A stretch of 6,642 bases of DNA from Acidimicrobiales bacterium (GCA_013002375.1 JABDJW010000275.1:1-6642); one strand, 5' to 3'. Positions 1-6,260 are shown, counted from the first letter of the stretch. Notes: generated by a model not told the origin, from the letters alone. Program-made: numbers and translations.

Positions 1-412
1 CTTCTACTCGACCGGCTCCGACTCCGATCAGCTGATCGCCTTCTGGGATCTGGCGCAGGCTGATGCCGGTGATTTCAAGACCGACATCAGCCGTGACCTG
101 GGGCTCGACCCCCTCGTCAACCACCTCGCCTTCAGCGCCTCCGATCTCGACGACATCGAGCGCCGCAAGCAGCGCTGGCTCGACCATGGCCACACCGTGC
201 TCGAGATCGACCACGGTTGGATCACGTCGATCTACACCGAGGATCCGGACAGGATTGCGGTTGAGTTCGCGGTGTTGACCAAGCCGTTCAGCGAAGCCGA
301 TCGCATCGAGGCGCTCGCTCTCCTGCAGGCCGAACACCCCACCGCTCGCCTGGACAAACCCAAGGCCGCGCTCCACCGGCCCGACGGCACCACCACGCCG
401 ATCCCGGTCTAG
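1..412 (+). CDS. VOC family protein (glyoxalase/extradiol dioxygenase fold), C-terminal part
   Basis: The frame is open from the left edge (first full codon at base 2) to a TAG at 410-412, giving 136 visible residues; the start lies outside the window. The motif NHLAFSASDLDDIERRK begins at visible residue 40. It matches the opening strand and helix of a VOC beta-alpha-beta-beta-beta module, with H41 at the usual metal-ligand position. DPDRIAVEF follows at residues 81-89, the usual place of the second ligand, here E88. The last 45 or so residues form a polar tail rich in Ala, Pro and Lys, beyond the fold. VOC proteins include glyoxalases, ring-cleaving dioxygenases and resistance proteins, and nothing here settles which. 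The family call is fairly sure; the reaction is unknown. The gene converges on the SDR gene, with a hairpin between them. Confidence 0.8.
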   Translation, partial: FYSTGSDSDQLIAFWDLAQADAGDFKTDISRDLGLDPLVNHLAFSASDLDDIERRKQRWLDHGHTVLEIDHGWITSIYTEDPDRIAVEFAVLTKPFSEADRIEALALLQAEHPTARLDKPKAALHRPDGTTTPIPV

Positions 413-417
413 CCCGC

Positions 418-474
418 TCCCGAACTGGTTGGAGAATTCGACACTATTGGCCGAAATCTCCAACCAGTTCGGGA
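418..474. terminator. Long hairpin between convergent genes, probable bidirectional terminator
   Basis: The left arm at 418-435 (TCCCGAACTGGTTGGAGA) and the right arm at 457-474 are perfect reverse complements over 18 bp. After one A-A mismatch the stem continues for four more pairs (437-440 with 452-455), leaving an 11-nt loop at 441-451. It begins 5 nt after the VOC stop codon and lies about 50 nt beyond the SDR stop, so it could end transcription from both sides. There is no U-tract: A4G5 follows on the + strand. It is therefore not a canonical E. coli-type terminator, although U-less hairpin terminators have been proposed in actinobacteria. It could instead be a dispersed palindromic repeat. 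The hairpin is directly visible; its function is inferred. Confidence 0.5.
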
Positions 475-523
475 AAAGGGGGCGGGTGTCGGGGAGAAGG
501 GGCGATGCGCGGCCGCTCAGGCG

Positions 524-1369
524 TCAGTCGAACGCTTTGGTGTTCGAGGAGAATTGCCGGATCATGGCCTGGGTCGCCGGTTCGGTTTCGGGGTTGGCCG
601 GCCCGCCCGGCGCTCCGGCCATGCCACCGTCAACCGAATAGGGCGAGCCGGTGATGAAGCTGGCCGCATCGCTCAACAGGAACGAAACCAGCGCGGCGAC
701 CTCGGACGGATCGCCGGCCCGGCCCAGCTGATTGCTGGTGCCGAAGGCCTCCTGGGTGTGGCCGCTGGTGAACACCGCGCCGGTGATCGGCGTGTCGATG
801 ATGCCCGGGTTCACCGTGTTCACCCGCACGTCGTGCTGGGCCAGTTCGGCAGCGGCCGCCTTCACCAAGCCCATGACGCCGTGCTTCGACGCGAAGTAGC
901 TGGCCATGTTCCGGCCGCCCCGCAAGCCGGCGATCGATGCGGTCGCAACGATCGCGCCGCCTCCGGCCTCGATGATGGCCGGGGCGGTGGCTCGCAGGCC
1001 GAGATACACGCCGGTCAGGTTGATGTCGATCACCCGCTGCCAGATGTCGATCTCGTCGCCCAGGATCGTGTCGAAGCGGGCGACGCCGGCGTTCAGGTAG
1101 GCCTGGTGTAGTCCGCCGAACGCACCGACCGCAGCGGCCACCGCGGCGTCGTTGCCTTCCACCGTCGACACGTCGCACTCCACGTGGGTGGCCCGACCGC
1201 CGGCGCCGGTGATTTGTTCGGCAACATCCCCGGCCGCGCCGCCGTCGAGATCGGCGACACACACCGCTGCGCCCTGGTCGGCCATCATCAGCGCGGTGGC
1301 CCGGCCCAGCCCGGACGCGCCGCCGGTGATCAACACCGTCTTGCCCTCATGGTCGAACAAACTGCTCAC
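524..1369 (-). CDS. Short-chain dehydrogenase/reductase (SDR) family oxidoreductase, classical type
   Basis: This 281-residue protein has the full set of classical SDR motifs. The cofactor-binding TGGASGLG is at 15-22. An acidic residue at the end of the second strand (VADLD, D40) favours NAD(H) over NADP(H). NAG is at 93-95, catalytic N117 lies in INLTG, and S145, Y158 and K162 (YFASK) complete the tetrad; PG is at 188-189. The usual C-terminal SVDGGM ends at about residue 250 and is followed by roughly 30 extra residues. The GTG start at 1369 is chosen because AGGAG lies 5 nt upstream; an in-frame ATG at 1396 has no such site and would add nine residues. It should catalyse NAD-dependent oxidation or reduction of an alcohol or carbonyl in the cytoplasm. 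The substrate is unknown and the neighbours do not indicate it. The gene appears monocistronic and is divergent from the methyltransferase gene. Confidence 0.92.
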   Translation of the reverse strand: MSSLFDHEGKTVLITGGASGLGRATALMMADQGAAVCVADLDGGAAGDVAEQITGAGGRATHVECDVSTVEGNDAAVAAAVGAFGGLHQAYLNAGVARFDTILGDEIDIWQRVIDINLTGVYLGLRATAPAIIEAGGGAIVATASIAGLRGGRNMASYFASKHGVMGLVKAAAAELAQHDVRVNTVNPGIIDTPITGAVFTSGHTQEAFGTSNQLGRAGDPSEVAALVSFLLSDAASFITGSPYSVDGGMAGAPGGPANPETEPATQAMIRQFSSNTKAFD

Positions 1370-1374
1370 GGCAA

Positions 1375-1379
1375 CTCCT
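1375..1379 (-). promoter_or_regulatory. Ribosome binding site of the SDR gene
   Basis: AGGAG on the minus strand lies 5 nt before the GTG at 1369. This is the best Shine-Dalgarno match in this divergent region, and it decides the GTG start over the upstream ATG at 1396. Confidence 0.65.
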
Positions 1380-1417
1380 GATCGTCGTGGAGTCATCTTG
1401 GGTCACTTGCGATATGG

Positions 1418-1437
1418 GTTACGAATCAGCCCGTAAC
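1418..1437. promoter_or_regulatory. GTTACG-N8-CGTAAC palindrome, candidate operator
   Basis: GTTACG (1418-1423) and CGTAAC (1432-1437) are perfect 6-bp inverted repeats separated by 8 nt. They lie in the gap between the divergent SDR (start 1369) and methyltransferase (start 1468) genes. Symmetric half-sites of this size suit a dimeric helix-turn-helix repressor such as a TetR-type protein, which could act on either gene. No regulator gene is in the window, and a 6+6 palindrome can occur by chance. Confidence 0.3.
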
Positions 1438-1451
1438 GGCGGGCCGATCCG

Positions 1452-1457
1452 TATCAT
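1452..1457 (+). promoter_or_regulatory. Candidate -10 element of the methyltransferase gene
   Basis: TATCAT fits the actinobacterial TANNNT -10 pattern and ends 10 nt before the ATG at 1468. Transcription would then begin only a few bases before the start codon, which agrees with the absence of a clear Shine-Dalgarno site. No good -35 hexamer is seen; the palindrome at 1418-1437 would overlap the -35 position. Confidence 0.25.
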
Positions 1458-1467
1458 CGAGTCCGCC

Positions 1468-2397
1468 ATGACCCGCCATCTCTCCATCGTTCCCGATCTC
1501 GACGAACCGGCCCTCACGGTGCTCGACGGCGGGATGGGCAAGCTGCTGCACCGCATGGGGGCACCGTTCCGGCAACCCGAGTGGTCGGCGCTGACCCTGA
1601 TGGAAGCACCCGATCAGGTGCTCGATGCCCATCGGGCGTTCGTTCGGGCCGGCGCCCAGGTCCTCACCACCAGCACCTACGCCGTCGTGCCGTACCACCT
1701 CGGGGTCGATCGATTCTGGGAGCACGGCACCCAACTGGCCGACCTCGCCGCCCAACTGGCCCGCCAGGCCGCCGATGAAGCGCCCCACCCGGTGCGGGTG
1801 GTCGGCAGTCTGCCGCCCCTGTTCGGCTCCTACGAGCCGGACCGGTTCCAGCCCCAGGCGGCACCGGCGATCTATCAGCTCCTGGTCGATGCCCAGCGCA
1901 ACTACGTCGATGGCTGGTTGGGGGAGACCGTCAGCTCGATCGCCGAGGCCCAGGCCGTCGTCGCCGCGGCCGGTGAGACCGAGCTCGACCTCTGGCTGTC
2001 GTATTGCCTGCACAACGATCCGCCCGAGTCCGGACCGACCATCGTGTCCGGTGAGACCGTGGCGGCTGCGGCCGCGGCGGTGGCCGACGACGTGGCGGCG
2101 ATCCTCTTCAACTGCTGCCGAGTCGAGGTCGTCGCCGCCGCCCTGCTCGAGCTGCGCCAGGGGCTGAAGGCCGAGCATGACCACATTCGGATCGGCGCCT
2201 ACGCCAACGCCTTCGAGGACGAGCACGACGAGAGCTACGCGGCCAATGAGGTCATCCTTCGGCACCGGGCTGATCTCACCCCCGCGAACTATGCCGAGGT
2301 CGGTCGATCGTGGGTCGAGGCCGGCGCGACCATCGTCGGAGGTTGTTGCGGCATCCACCCCGAGCACATCGAGGCCCTCGCCGACGCCCTCGGCTAG
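1468..2397 (+). CDS. Homocysteine S-methyltransferase family protein
   Basis: This 309-residue protein covers the whole homocysteine-binding methyltransferase barrel, at the usual length for stand-alone members. It opens with LTVLDGGMGKLL (residues 16-27), the family's N-terminal DGGMG motif. The three zinc-binding cysteines are present: C216 after N215 in LFNCC, and C293-C294 in GGCCGIHPEHI near the C-terminus. Zinc activates the homocysteine thiol, which accepts a methyl group from S-methylmethionine, S-adenosylmethionine or a similar donor to give methionine. The donor cannot be told, and there are no cobalamin or folate domains as in MetH. The ATG at 1468 is chosen because the fold begins shortly after it; in-frame ATGs at 1387 and 1414 add unconserved-looking sequence. 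The gene is divergent from the SDR gene, and its stop overlaps the convergent ABC operon by 4 bp. Confidence 0.92.
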   Translation: MTRHLSIVPDLDEPALTVLDGGMGKLLHRMGAPFRQPEWSALTLMEAPDQVLDAHRAFVRAGAQVLTTSTYAVVPYHLGVDRFWEHGTQLADLAAQLARQAADEAPHPVRVVGSLPPLFGSYEPDRFQPQAAPAIYQLLVDAQRNYVDGWLGETVSSIAEAQAVVAAAGETELDLWLSYCLHNDPPESGPTIVSGETVAAAAAAVADDVAAILFNCCRVEVVAAALLELRQGLKAEHDHIRIGAYANAFEDEHDESYAANEVILRHRADLTPANYAEVGRSWVEAGATIVGGCCGIHPEHIEALADALG

Positions 2398-3152
2398 TCG
2401 ATGTCGCGGGTGCTCAGGCGCCAGCTGGCAAAGGCCACGCCCCCGATGGCGATCAGCACGGGCAACAGGTACTGCGCCCACGTGGCTCGGCCGTCGAGGG
2501 GCAGGTCGATGCCGCTGCCGTCGGCCAGCAGTGACAGGAGGTAGCTGGCCACGGCGATCCGGCCGAACCCGTCGGTGAGGCTGGCCAGGGCGCCCTCCCA
2601 CAACAAGATGTAGAGGAAGCCGATCCACATCGGCCGGCTGAACTGGGCGGAGAGCCCGACGAACAGTCCGGCGTAGGCGGCCGTGCCGAGTAGAGCGGCG
2701 ACCAAGGTCGAGCTCACCAGACCGCCATCGCCGTTCACCGCGGCCATCAGCAGCAGCGGCAGCACGGCCACCAGCAGGAGCACGGTGCTCGTCGCGGCCC
2801 ATGCCGCGGTGGCGATGTGCCAGCGGGGGATGGGTTTCATCCACAGGTAGACCATCAGCTTGTCTTCGATGAGGTTGCCCAGGAGACTGGTGGCCACCAT
2901 GACCGCAATGACGGGCAGCACGATACGGAACCCGTAGTTGGCCACCCAGTCGGTCACCGCGTCGAGGGGCCGGTCGGCGGTGTTGTTGATCACCAAGGCC
3001 AGCAGGACGCCGAGCACACCGAGCAAACCGAGGCCGATCAGGCGGAGCACCTTGTACTGGCTGCCCATCATGATGCGATAGAGCGTGCTGATCGAGGTGA
3101 GCGGCGCCGGGTGCATGGCCGCGCTGCCGGGGGTTTGCGAAGGTGCGGTCAT
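2394..3152 (-). CDS. ABC-2 type transporter permease (permease 2)
   Basis: This hydrophobic protein of 252 residues has about six likely membrane segments, near residues 36-56, 74-91, 112-137, 147-168, 176-192 and 225-244. The loop EDKLMVYLWMKPIPR (95-109) resembles the conserved cytoplasmic segment of ABC-2 permeases in which an acidic stretch precedes a P-[ILV]-[PS]-R motif. The C-terminus, SWRLSTRDID, is also typical of such subunits. It should form the membrane channel driven by the ATPase encoded immediately upstream. The ATG at 3152 overlaps the ATPase 2 stop codon (ATGA, 3149-3152), which fixes the start and suggests translational coupling. This is the last gene of the four-gene operon. 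Its TAG lies within a CTAG shared with the opposing methyltransferase stop, so no intergenic terminator exists here. The substrate is unknown. Confidence 0.85.
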   Translation of the reverse strand: MTAPSQTPGSAAMHPAPLTSISTLYRIMMGSQYKVLRLIGLGLLGVLGVLLALVINNTADRPLDAVTDWVANYGFRIVLPVIAVMVATSLLGNLIEDKLMVYLWMKPIPRWHIATAAWAATSTVLLLVAVLPLLLMAAVNGDGGLVSSTLVAALLGTAAYAGLFVGLSAQFSRPMWIGFLYILLWEGALASLTDGFGRIAVASYLLSLLADGSGIDLPLDGRATWAQYLLPVLIAIGGVAFASWRLSTRDID

Positions 3153-4102
3153 CGGCCACCGACCAGGTACTTGAAGACGCTTTCGAGGCTCTCGTCGAGC
3201 GAGCGCACCTCGAACAGGTTGGCGTCGATGTCGCGGGCCAAGGGGGCGATCGCTCGGGAGAAGGCGCGCACGTCGTTGGTGTCGAGCACCACCGATGCGG
3301 TGTCGACCAACTCGACGGCCGAGATGAAGCCCTGGGCCAAAAGGGCGCCGGCCAGGGCGCGGGGCTCGTCGGTTTCGATCTGCAGTCGACGGGGGCGATC
3401 GTCCATGAGATCGCGGATGCCGTGGAAGTCACCCTGGGCCGCGAGCCGGCCCTGGGCGATGACCAGGATGTTCGAGCCGAAGCGTTCGACCTCCTCGAGC
3501 ACATGGCTCGACACGATCACGCAGCGGCCCTCGTCGCCCATGCGGTGAAAGAGCTCGACCATGTGGATGCGTTGCCGCGGGTCGAGGCCGCTGAGCGGTT
3601 CGTCGAGCAGGATCACCGACGGGCCGTGCACGGTGGCCTGGGCCAGCTTGACCCGCTGCCGCATGCCCTTGGAGTACGTCGGCAGCTTGCGGGGATCGGT
3701 GGGGTCGAGTTCGACGACCTGCAGCACTTGGGCGGCCGCTTGCTCCGGGTCGGCCACGCCGTGGAGGCGGGCGCTCATCGTCACGAATTCCAGAGCGGTC
3801 AGGTGTTCGAAGACCTGTTCCTGCTGGGGGGCGATGCCGATGTGGCGCATGACCGACGGATCGGTCTTGGGGTTTCGGCCCAGCACCTGGACCGAACCCG
3901 ACGAGGGCGCGGCCAGGCCGCACAGCATGCGAAGCATGGTCGACTTGCCGGCGCCGTTGGGTCCGAGCAGGGCGGTGACGCCGGGCCCGATCGAAAAGGA
4001 GACATCGCTGACGGCCACCAGATCGCCGAACCACTTCGACACACTGTCGACCTCGATGAGGGTCCGGTCCTGCGGCGGTGGTGCTGGAGGGGAGGTGCTC
4101 AT
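3149..4102 (-). CDS. ABC transporter ATP-binding protein (ATPase 2)
   Basis: This 317-residue ABC-2 type ATPase has all nucleotide-binding motifs. Walker A GPNGAGKST is at 47-55, the Q-loop is in APQQEQ at 91-96, and the signature YSKGMRQRV is at 143-151 (the SKGMR variant common in ABC-2 exporters rather than LSGGQ). Walker B VILLDEP is at 163-169, the D-loop SGLD at 171-174 and the switch histidine is H200 in SSHVLEEVERF. The last 80 or so residues form a C-terminal domain typical of this ATPase class. A short proline-rich N-terminus (PPAPPP at 5-10) precedes the fold. It should hydrolyse ATP at the inner face of the membrane to drive permease 2, and possibly a mixed complex with the upstream pair. 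The ATG at 4102 overlaps the permease 1 stop (ATGA, 4099-4102), with GAGG 7 nt upstream. Confidence 0.93.
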   Translation of the reverse strand: MSTSPPAPPPQDRTLIEVDSVSKWFGDLVAVSDVSFSIGPGVTALLGPNGAGKSTMLRMLCGLAAPSSGSVQVLGRNPKTDPSVMRHIGIAPQQEQVFEHLTALEFVTMSARLHGVADPEQAAAQVLQVVELDPTDPRKLPTYSKGMRQRVKLAQATVHGPSVILLDEPLSGLDPRQRIHMVELFHRMGDEGRCVIVSSHVLEEVERFGSNILVIAQGRLAAQGDFHGIRDLMDDRPRRLQIETDEPRALAGALLAQGFISAVELVDTASVVLDTNDVRAFSRAIAPLARDIDANLFEVRSLDESLESVFKYLVGGR

Positions 4103-4980
4103 CGGTCGACCTCGATGGTCTGGTACCGCCACCAGGTGAAGGCCAGGCCGGCCAGGCCGAACGCCATCGTGGCCAGGATCACCAGCGGGTCGGACAGGTC
4201 GTTCAACCCCGCCCCGCCACCACCGTCCTCGCCGAACAGACGGGTGCTGGCTGCGAACGGCAAACTGCCGAAGTTCAGGAGGCCGAGGCCGGTCCAGCTG
4301 TCGGTCGATTCCACGATGGCTTGTACCGCGACGGTCGAGATCAACAGCGTCATCAAGATCGCGCCAGTCGCGAATGACCGCCGAGGCGTCAACGTGGCGA
4401 TCGCCAAGCTCAGACCGGCGAAGAACACGCCGGTCATGATGCCCGAGCCGATGATCTGCACCAGAAGCTTGAAGAACTCGCCGAAACTCGGCCCGGTGCC
4501 GGCAATGGTGTTGGCCAGCAGCAAGAAGAGTTGCGGCAGCATGGTCATCGACAGCAGCACCACCACCACGCTCGCCGCCTTGGCGATGACATAGGTCGTG
4601 CGATCGAGCGGCGAGGCCAGGTACAGCGCCAGCATGCCCGAGCGGCGATCGCCGGTGAGTACATCGGGGGCCACGATGCTGGCGAAGAACAGCACCGCGA
4701 ACCCGATCTGGCCGAAGTACTCGGCATAGGTCGGCAACAGGGCATCTTCGATCACATCGGCGGGGATGATGATCGCCAGGCCGACGAAGATCAGCGCGGG
4801 CACGAAAGCGATCAGCAGGGCGATCACCGGGATCACCTTGTGCCGGGCCTGGCGTTTGAGACCGAACACCCGACGGGCGGCGTGCACCCCCAGGCTCCAC
4901 ATCGCCCAGCCGACACCGGCCCGCTGGCCCTCGAAGGCCCGATAGCCGAGATCGTTGATCTGGGCCTGTCGCATCGTCAT
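4099..4980 (-). CDS. ABC-2 type transporter permease (permease 1)
   Basis: This integral membrane protein of 293 residues has an N-terminal cytoplasmic stretch (1-47) and about six membrane segments, near residues 48-74, 92-108, 130-156, 170-196, 204-222 and 265-285. The segment DRRSGMLALYLASPLDRTTY (111-130) is the well-known ABC-2 permease motif, in which an acidic/basic cluster leads into an L-x-S-P-[LI]-x-R sequence thought to contact the ATPase. A glycine-rich loop (EDGGGGAG, 251-258) precedes the last membrane segment. The ATG at 4980 overlaps the ATPase 1 stop codon (ATGA, 4977-4980), and the end overlaps the ATPase 2 start. A second ATG two codons in is an alternative start. It is longer than permease 2 and not obviously a duplicate of it, which suggests two different pore subunits. 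The substrate is unknown. Confidence 0.88.
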   Translation of the reverse strand: MTMRQAQINDLGYRAFEGQRAGVGWAMWSLGVHAARRVFGLKRQARHKVIPVIALLIAFVPALIFVGLAIIIPADVIEDALLPTYAEYFGQIGFAVLFFASIVAPDVLTGDRRSGMLALYLASPLDRTTYVIAKAASVVVVLLSMTMLPQLFLLLANTIAGTGPSFGEFFKLLVQIIGSGIMTGVFFAGLSLAIATLTPRRSFATGAILMTLLISTVAVQAIVESTDSWTGLGLLNFGSLPFAASTRLFGEDGGGGAGLNDLSDPLVILATMAFGLAGLAFTWWRYQTIEVDR

Positions 4981-6158
4981 GACGCACCGCCATCAGGCGC
5001 GGGTGGGGCCGGCGCCGAAGGAGGTGGAGGTGGTGGCGGCGGCGGCAGGCTGCCAGGCGAGGGAGCCTGCGGCTGAGCGCCGGGCGGGGGAGCCTGCGGC
5101 TGAGCGCCGAGCGGGGGAGCCTGGGGCTGAGCGCCCAGCGGGGGAGACAGCGGTCGGGCGCCGGGCGGTGGGGGAGGTGGCGCCATGGTGGCCACCGGGC
5201 CGGGCGTCGGGCTGTTGGCATCGAGGAAGACGTCTTGGAGGTTGCGGCGTTGGGGCTCGAGGTGGCGGATGCCCAGGCCGGAATCAGCAACGGCGTCGCG
5301 CACCAGGCGGGGGAGATCGCCTTCGCCGGTGATCGCGAATCGTCGCCCATCGGGGGTGATCGTGCAGCCCTGGTTGGTGAGCTTCTGGAGCAGTAGGTCG
5401 CGTTGCTCGCCCCGGTCGTCGACTTCGATCACCAGGCCGGTGACCTCGCCCCGCAGGTCGGCCAAGGCGGCCGATCGGGTCACGACGCCGCCGGCGAGGA
5501 TCACGACGTGGTCGCAGATGCGTTCGACCTCTTCGAGGAGATGCGATGACAGCACGATGTCGATGCCGAACTCGGTGCCGATCCGGCGGATGAGCTCGAG
5601 CATCAGGTCGCGCTGGACGGGATCGAGGCCGTCGGTCGGTTCGTCCAGCAGCACCAGGTCGGGATCGTGGGCGATGGCGGCGGCCAGTTTCACCCGCTGA
5701 CGTTGACCGGTTGACATGGTGCCGATCGGGCGGAAGCGTTCCTCGCCCAGGCCGACCTGCCAGAGCGCATCGCTCGCTCGCTCGGTGCTGGCTCGGCGGG
5801 GCAGACCGTGGAGTTGGGCCAGGTGGCGAACCAGGTCGGCGGCCTGCACATCGTCGGGCAGGTGATGGTGCTCGGGCGAGTATCCGATGCGGGCGCGGAT
5901 TTCGGGGCCGGCGGTTTTCGGGTCGGCGCCCAGGACGTGCATCGTGCCGCCGTCCCGGGGCTGGAGCCCCAGCACGAGGCCCATCAGCGTGGTCTTGCCG
6001 GACCCGTTCGAGCCGAGCAAGCCGGTGATGCCCCTGTTCACGCTGGCGCTCACATTGCTCAGCACGAGGTTGGTGCCGAACCGCTTCACCACGCCTTGGC
6101 AGTCGAGTATGCCGTCGGACACGCCGGTGGCCGCCGGGTTCGGAGGAGCAAGGGTCAC
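4977..6158 (-). CDS. ABC transporter ATP-binding protein with proline-rich repeat tail (ATPase 1)
   Basis: This 393-residue protein is the first gene of the ABC operon. Walker A GSNGSGKTT is at 49-57, the signature MSTGQRQRVKLA at 148-159, Walker B LVLLDEPTDGLDP at 168-180 and the switch histidine at H206 (SSHLLEEVERI). The Q-loop region reads YSPEHHHL (93-100), with no glutamine; a Pro-Glu here is seen in other ABC-2 ATPases. The catalytic domain and its C-terminal subdomain end near residue 316. Residues 317-393 are a low-complexity Pro/Ala/Gln/Gly tail containing 9-residue repeats (PPLGAQPQA type) and nine consecutive prolines (372-380). This makes the protein 70-80 residues longer than usual for the family. 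The GTG at 6158 is preferred: it lies 7 nt after a -10-like TACTGT and just upstream of the conserved fold. Longer in-frame starts would run into the divergent gene. Confidence 0.9.
   Translation of the reverse strand: MTLAPPNPAATGVSDGILDCQGVVKRFGTNLVLSNVSASVNRGITGLLGSNGSGKTTLMGLVLGLQPRDGGTMHVLGADPKTAGPEIRARIGYSPEHHHLPDDVQAADLVRHLAQLHGLPRRASTERASDALWQVGLGEERFRPIGTMSTGQRQRVKLAAAIAHDPDLVLLDEPTDGLDPVQRDLMLELIRRIGTEFGIDIVLSSHLLEEVERICDHVVILAGGVVTRSAALADLRGEVTGLVIEVDDRGEQRDLLLQKLTNQGCTITPDGRRFAITGEGDLPRLVRDAVADSGLGIRHLEPQRRNLQDVFLDANSPTPGPVATMAPPPPPPGARPLSPPLGAQPQAPPLGAQPQAPPPGAQPQAPSPGSLPPPPPPPPPSAPAPPAPDGGAS
5064..5171 (-). repeat. Four tandem 27-bp repeats within the ATPase 1 gene
   Basis: Units begin at 5064, 5091, 5118 and 5145, exactly 27 bp apart. 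The first three (5064-5144) are nearly identical and each encode PP(L/P)GAQPQA, residues 339-365. The fourth encodes the diverged PPPGARPLS (330-338). A further degenerate unit can be traced at 5037-5063. The 27-bp period keeps the reading frame, so changes in copy number would lengthen or shorten the tail without breaking the protein. Confidence 0.85.
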
Positions 6159-6171
6159 CTGCAACACAGTA
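6159..6171 (-). promoter_or_regulatory. Probable leaderless promoter of the ABC operon (-10 TACTGT)
   Basis: On the minus strand TACTGT (6171-6166) matches the TANNNT -10 pattern. It is followed by 7 nt and then the GTG start of ATPase 1 at 6158. A transcript starting 6-8 nt after the -10 would begin at or next to the start codon, and no Shine-Dalgarno sequence is present. This agrees with leaderless initiation, which is common in actinobacteria. No convincing -35 hexamer is visible 16-18 nt upstream. Confidence 0.5.
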
Positions 6172-6260
6172 GCGGCGGGCCGGCGAACGAGGTGCTCATG
6201 ATCTGCTGTCGAGCTGAGCGCTTCGAACGGTTCACCTTTTCTCGTCTGCGGTCGGAGCGG

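Noticed and set aside
1387..1467. Upstream starts for the methyltransferase at 1387 or 1414
   Set aside because: Neither has a ribosome binding site, and the added residues cover the palindrome and likely promoter.
2380..2394. GCCGA/TCGGC stem at the end of the methyltransferase gene as a terminator
   Set aside because: It has only 5 bp, no T-run follows, and stems this short are common by chance in GC-rich coding DNA.
1426..3504. 692-codon minus-strand frame across the methyltransferase and permease 2
   Set aside because: It overlaps two well-supported genes and shows only Arg/Gly-rich low-complexity translation.
3143..4594. 483-codon plus-strand frame antisense to the ABC genes
   Set aside because: The opposite strand carries complete ABC motifs, and this frame has no recognisable domain or ribosome binding site.
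4103..5350. Very long open frame upstream of ATPase 2 on the minus strand
   Set aside because: It is the same frame as ATPase 2 but covers permease 1 and ATPase 1 in another frame. Its translation is Arg/Pro/Ala-rich without motifs, as expected for a high-GC shadow.
6222..6233. TTCGAACGGTTC resembling a LexA/SOS box
   Set aside because: The actinobacterial box needs TCGAAC and GTTCGA halves about 4 nt apart. Here the spacing is one base and the second half is incomplete.
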